DNA of 6,631 bases from positions 1-6,631 of the forward strand of contig CAMUFS010000174.1 in assembly GCA_947088195.1 (NCBI GenBank). Direction: 5' to 3'. The position numbers and the translations under genes are program-made. Every line of letters starts with the position of its first letter. Position 1 is the first letter of the stretch. This DNA comes from an uncultured Clostridia bacterium. GTDB taxonomy: Bacteria; Bacillota; Clostridia; Lachnospirales; Lachnospiraceae. Shown here piece by piece: positions 6,475 through 6,631 of this stretch. A model generated the notes under the pieces. The model worked only from the letters and a program-made list of their open reading frames with translations. It searched no databases and was not told where the DNA came from.

Positions 6475-6572
6475 GAGGAGATCGTATACTTTATACAAAA
6501 TATAGTTATCGCATATTTGTATATAGGAGAATCATGTTCGAGACAGGTCCACCCAGAGAATTGCCTATAGTC
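6475..6572. other. intergenic stretch after the operon, with an orphan ribosome-binding-like site
   Basis: A strong GGAGGAG directly follows the CYTH stop (6475-6480), but no ATG follows at a usable distance. A bulged AT-rich hairpin pairs 6493-6503 with 6513-6522. It has no T-run, so it is not a convincing terminator. AGGAGA (6525-6530) precedes an ATG at 6534 whose frame closes after 20 codons inside the repeat core. The segment just before 6573 probably includes the outer arm of the right-hand palindromic repeat. Confidence 0.5.
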
Positions 6573-6631
6573 CTCTGTCACCCCGCTCCCGCTTAGTTCA
6601 AAACGTAGCGGACGCTAAGCTCGTGAGGGAC
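6573..6631. repeat. second copy of the palindromic repeat core, inverted, cut by the window edge
   Basis: Bases 6573-6624 match the reverse complement of 213-264 at 46 of 52 positions without gaps. The 7-bp stem GCTTAGT (6591-6597) with GCTAAGC (6614-6620) corresponds to the left-copy stem GCTTAGTG/CACTAAGC. An A-to-G change on one side leaves a G-U pair rather than breaking it. The sequence before 6573 does not match the outer arm of the left copy, so only the core is shared. The remainder of the element lies beyond the window. Confidence 0.8.

Noticed and set aside
6493..6522. Rho-independent terminator after the CYTH gene
   Set aside because: The stem is AT-only with a bulge and no T-run follows it.

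Overview
The window looks like chromosomal DNA of a low-to-moderate GC Gram-positive anaerobe of the Clostridia, most likely a Lachnospiraceae member. This rests on AT-rich intergenic DNA, strong AGGAG-type ribosome binding sites, a lipoprotein with a Gram-positive-style signal, a stand-alone ECF-type S component and an 800-residue FtsX-type permease. The genus cannot be fixed from the sequence alone.

Layout. Bases 1-41 may hold the tail of a rightward membrane protein. A 141-bp nested palindromic repeat (146-286) follows. Next is a leftward two-gene operon (1389 down to 416) encoding a DUF4430 (transcobalamin C-terminal-like) lipoprotein and a small six-helix membrane protein that fits an ECF S component. 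Its 5' leader (about 1624-1390) contains a well-preserved cobalamin riboswitch. Riboswitch, corrinoid-binding-type domain and S component together point to a B12/corrinoid capture and uptake unit that would borrow the energising ECF module from elsewhere in the genome.

Divergent from it, a good sigma-A-type promoter (TTGCAA-17-TATACT, 1697-1725) drives a tightly packed rightward operon. It encodes an ArAE_1/FUSC-like aromatic acid exporter family protein (1813-2823), a MacB/LolD-type ABC ATPase (2835-3539), its FtsX-type permease (3547-6000) and a CYTH-domain phosphohydrolase-type protein (6019-6474). Gaps are 11, 7 and 18 nt, so co-transcription is very likely. The ATPase and permease form one transporter; the links to the exporter and the CYTH protein are inference from order only.

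At the right edge (6573-6631, running off the window) lies a second, inverted copy of the core of the left palindromic repeat. Its core matches at 46 of 52 positions but its flanking arm is different. The repeat pair, which sits at the 3' ends of transcription units, and the riboswitch-controlled DUF4430/S-component unit are the two most interesting parts of the window. No rRNA, tRNA, CRISPR array, transposase or integrase was seen.
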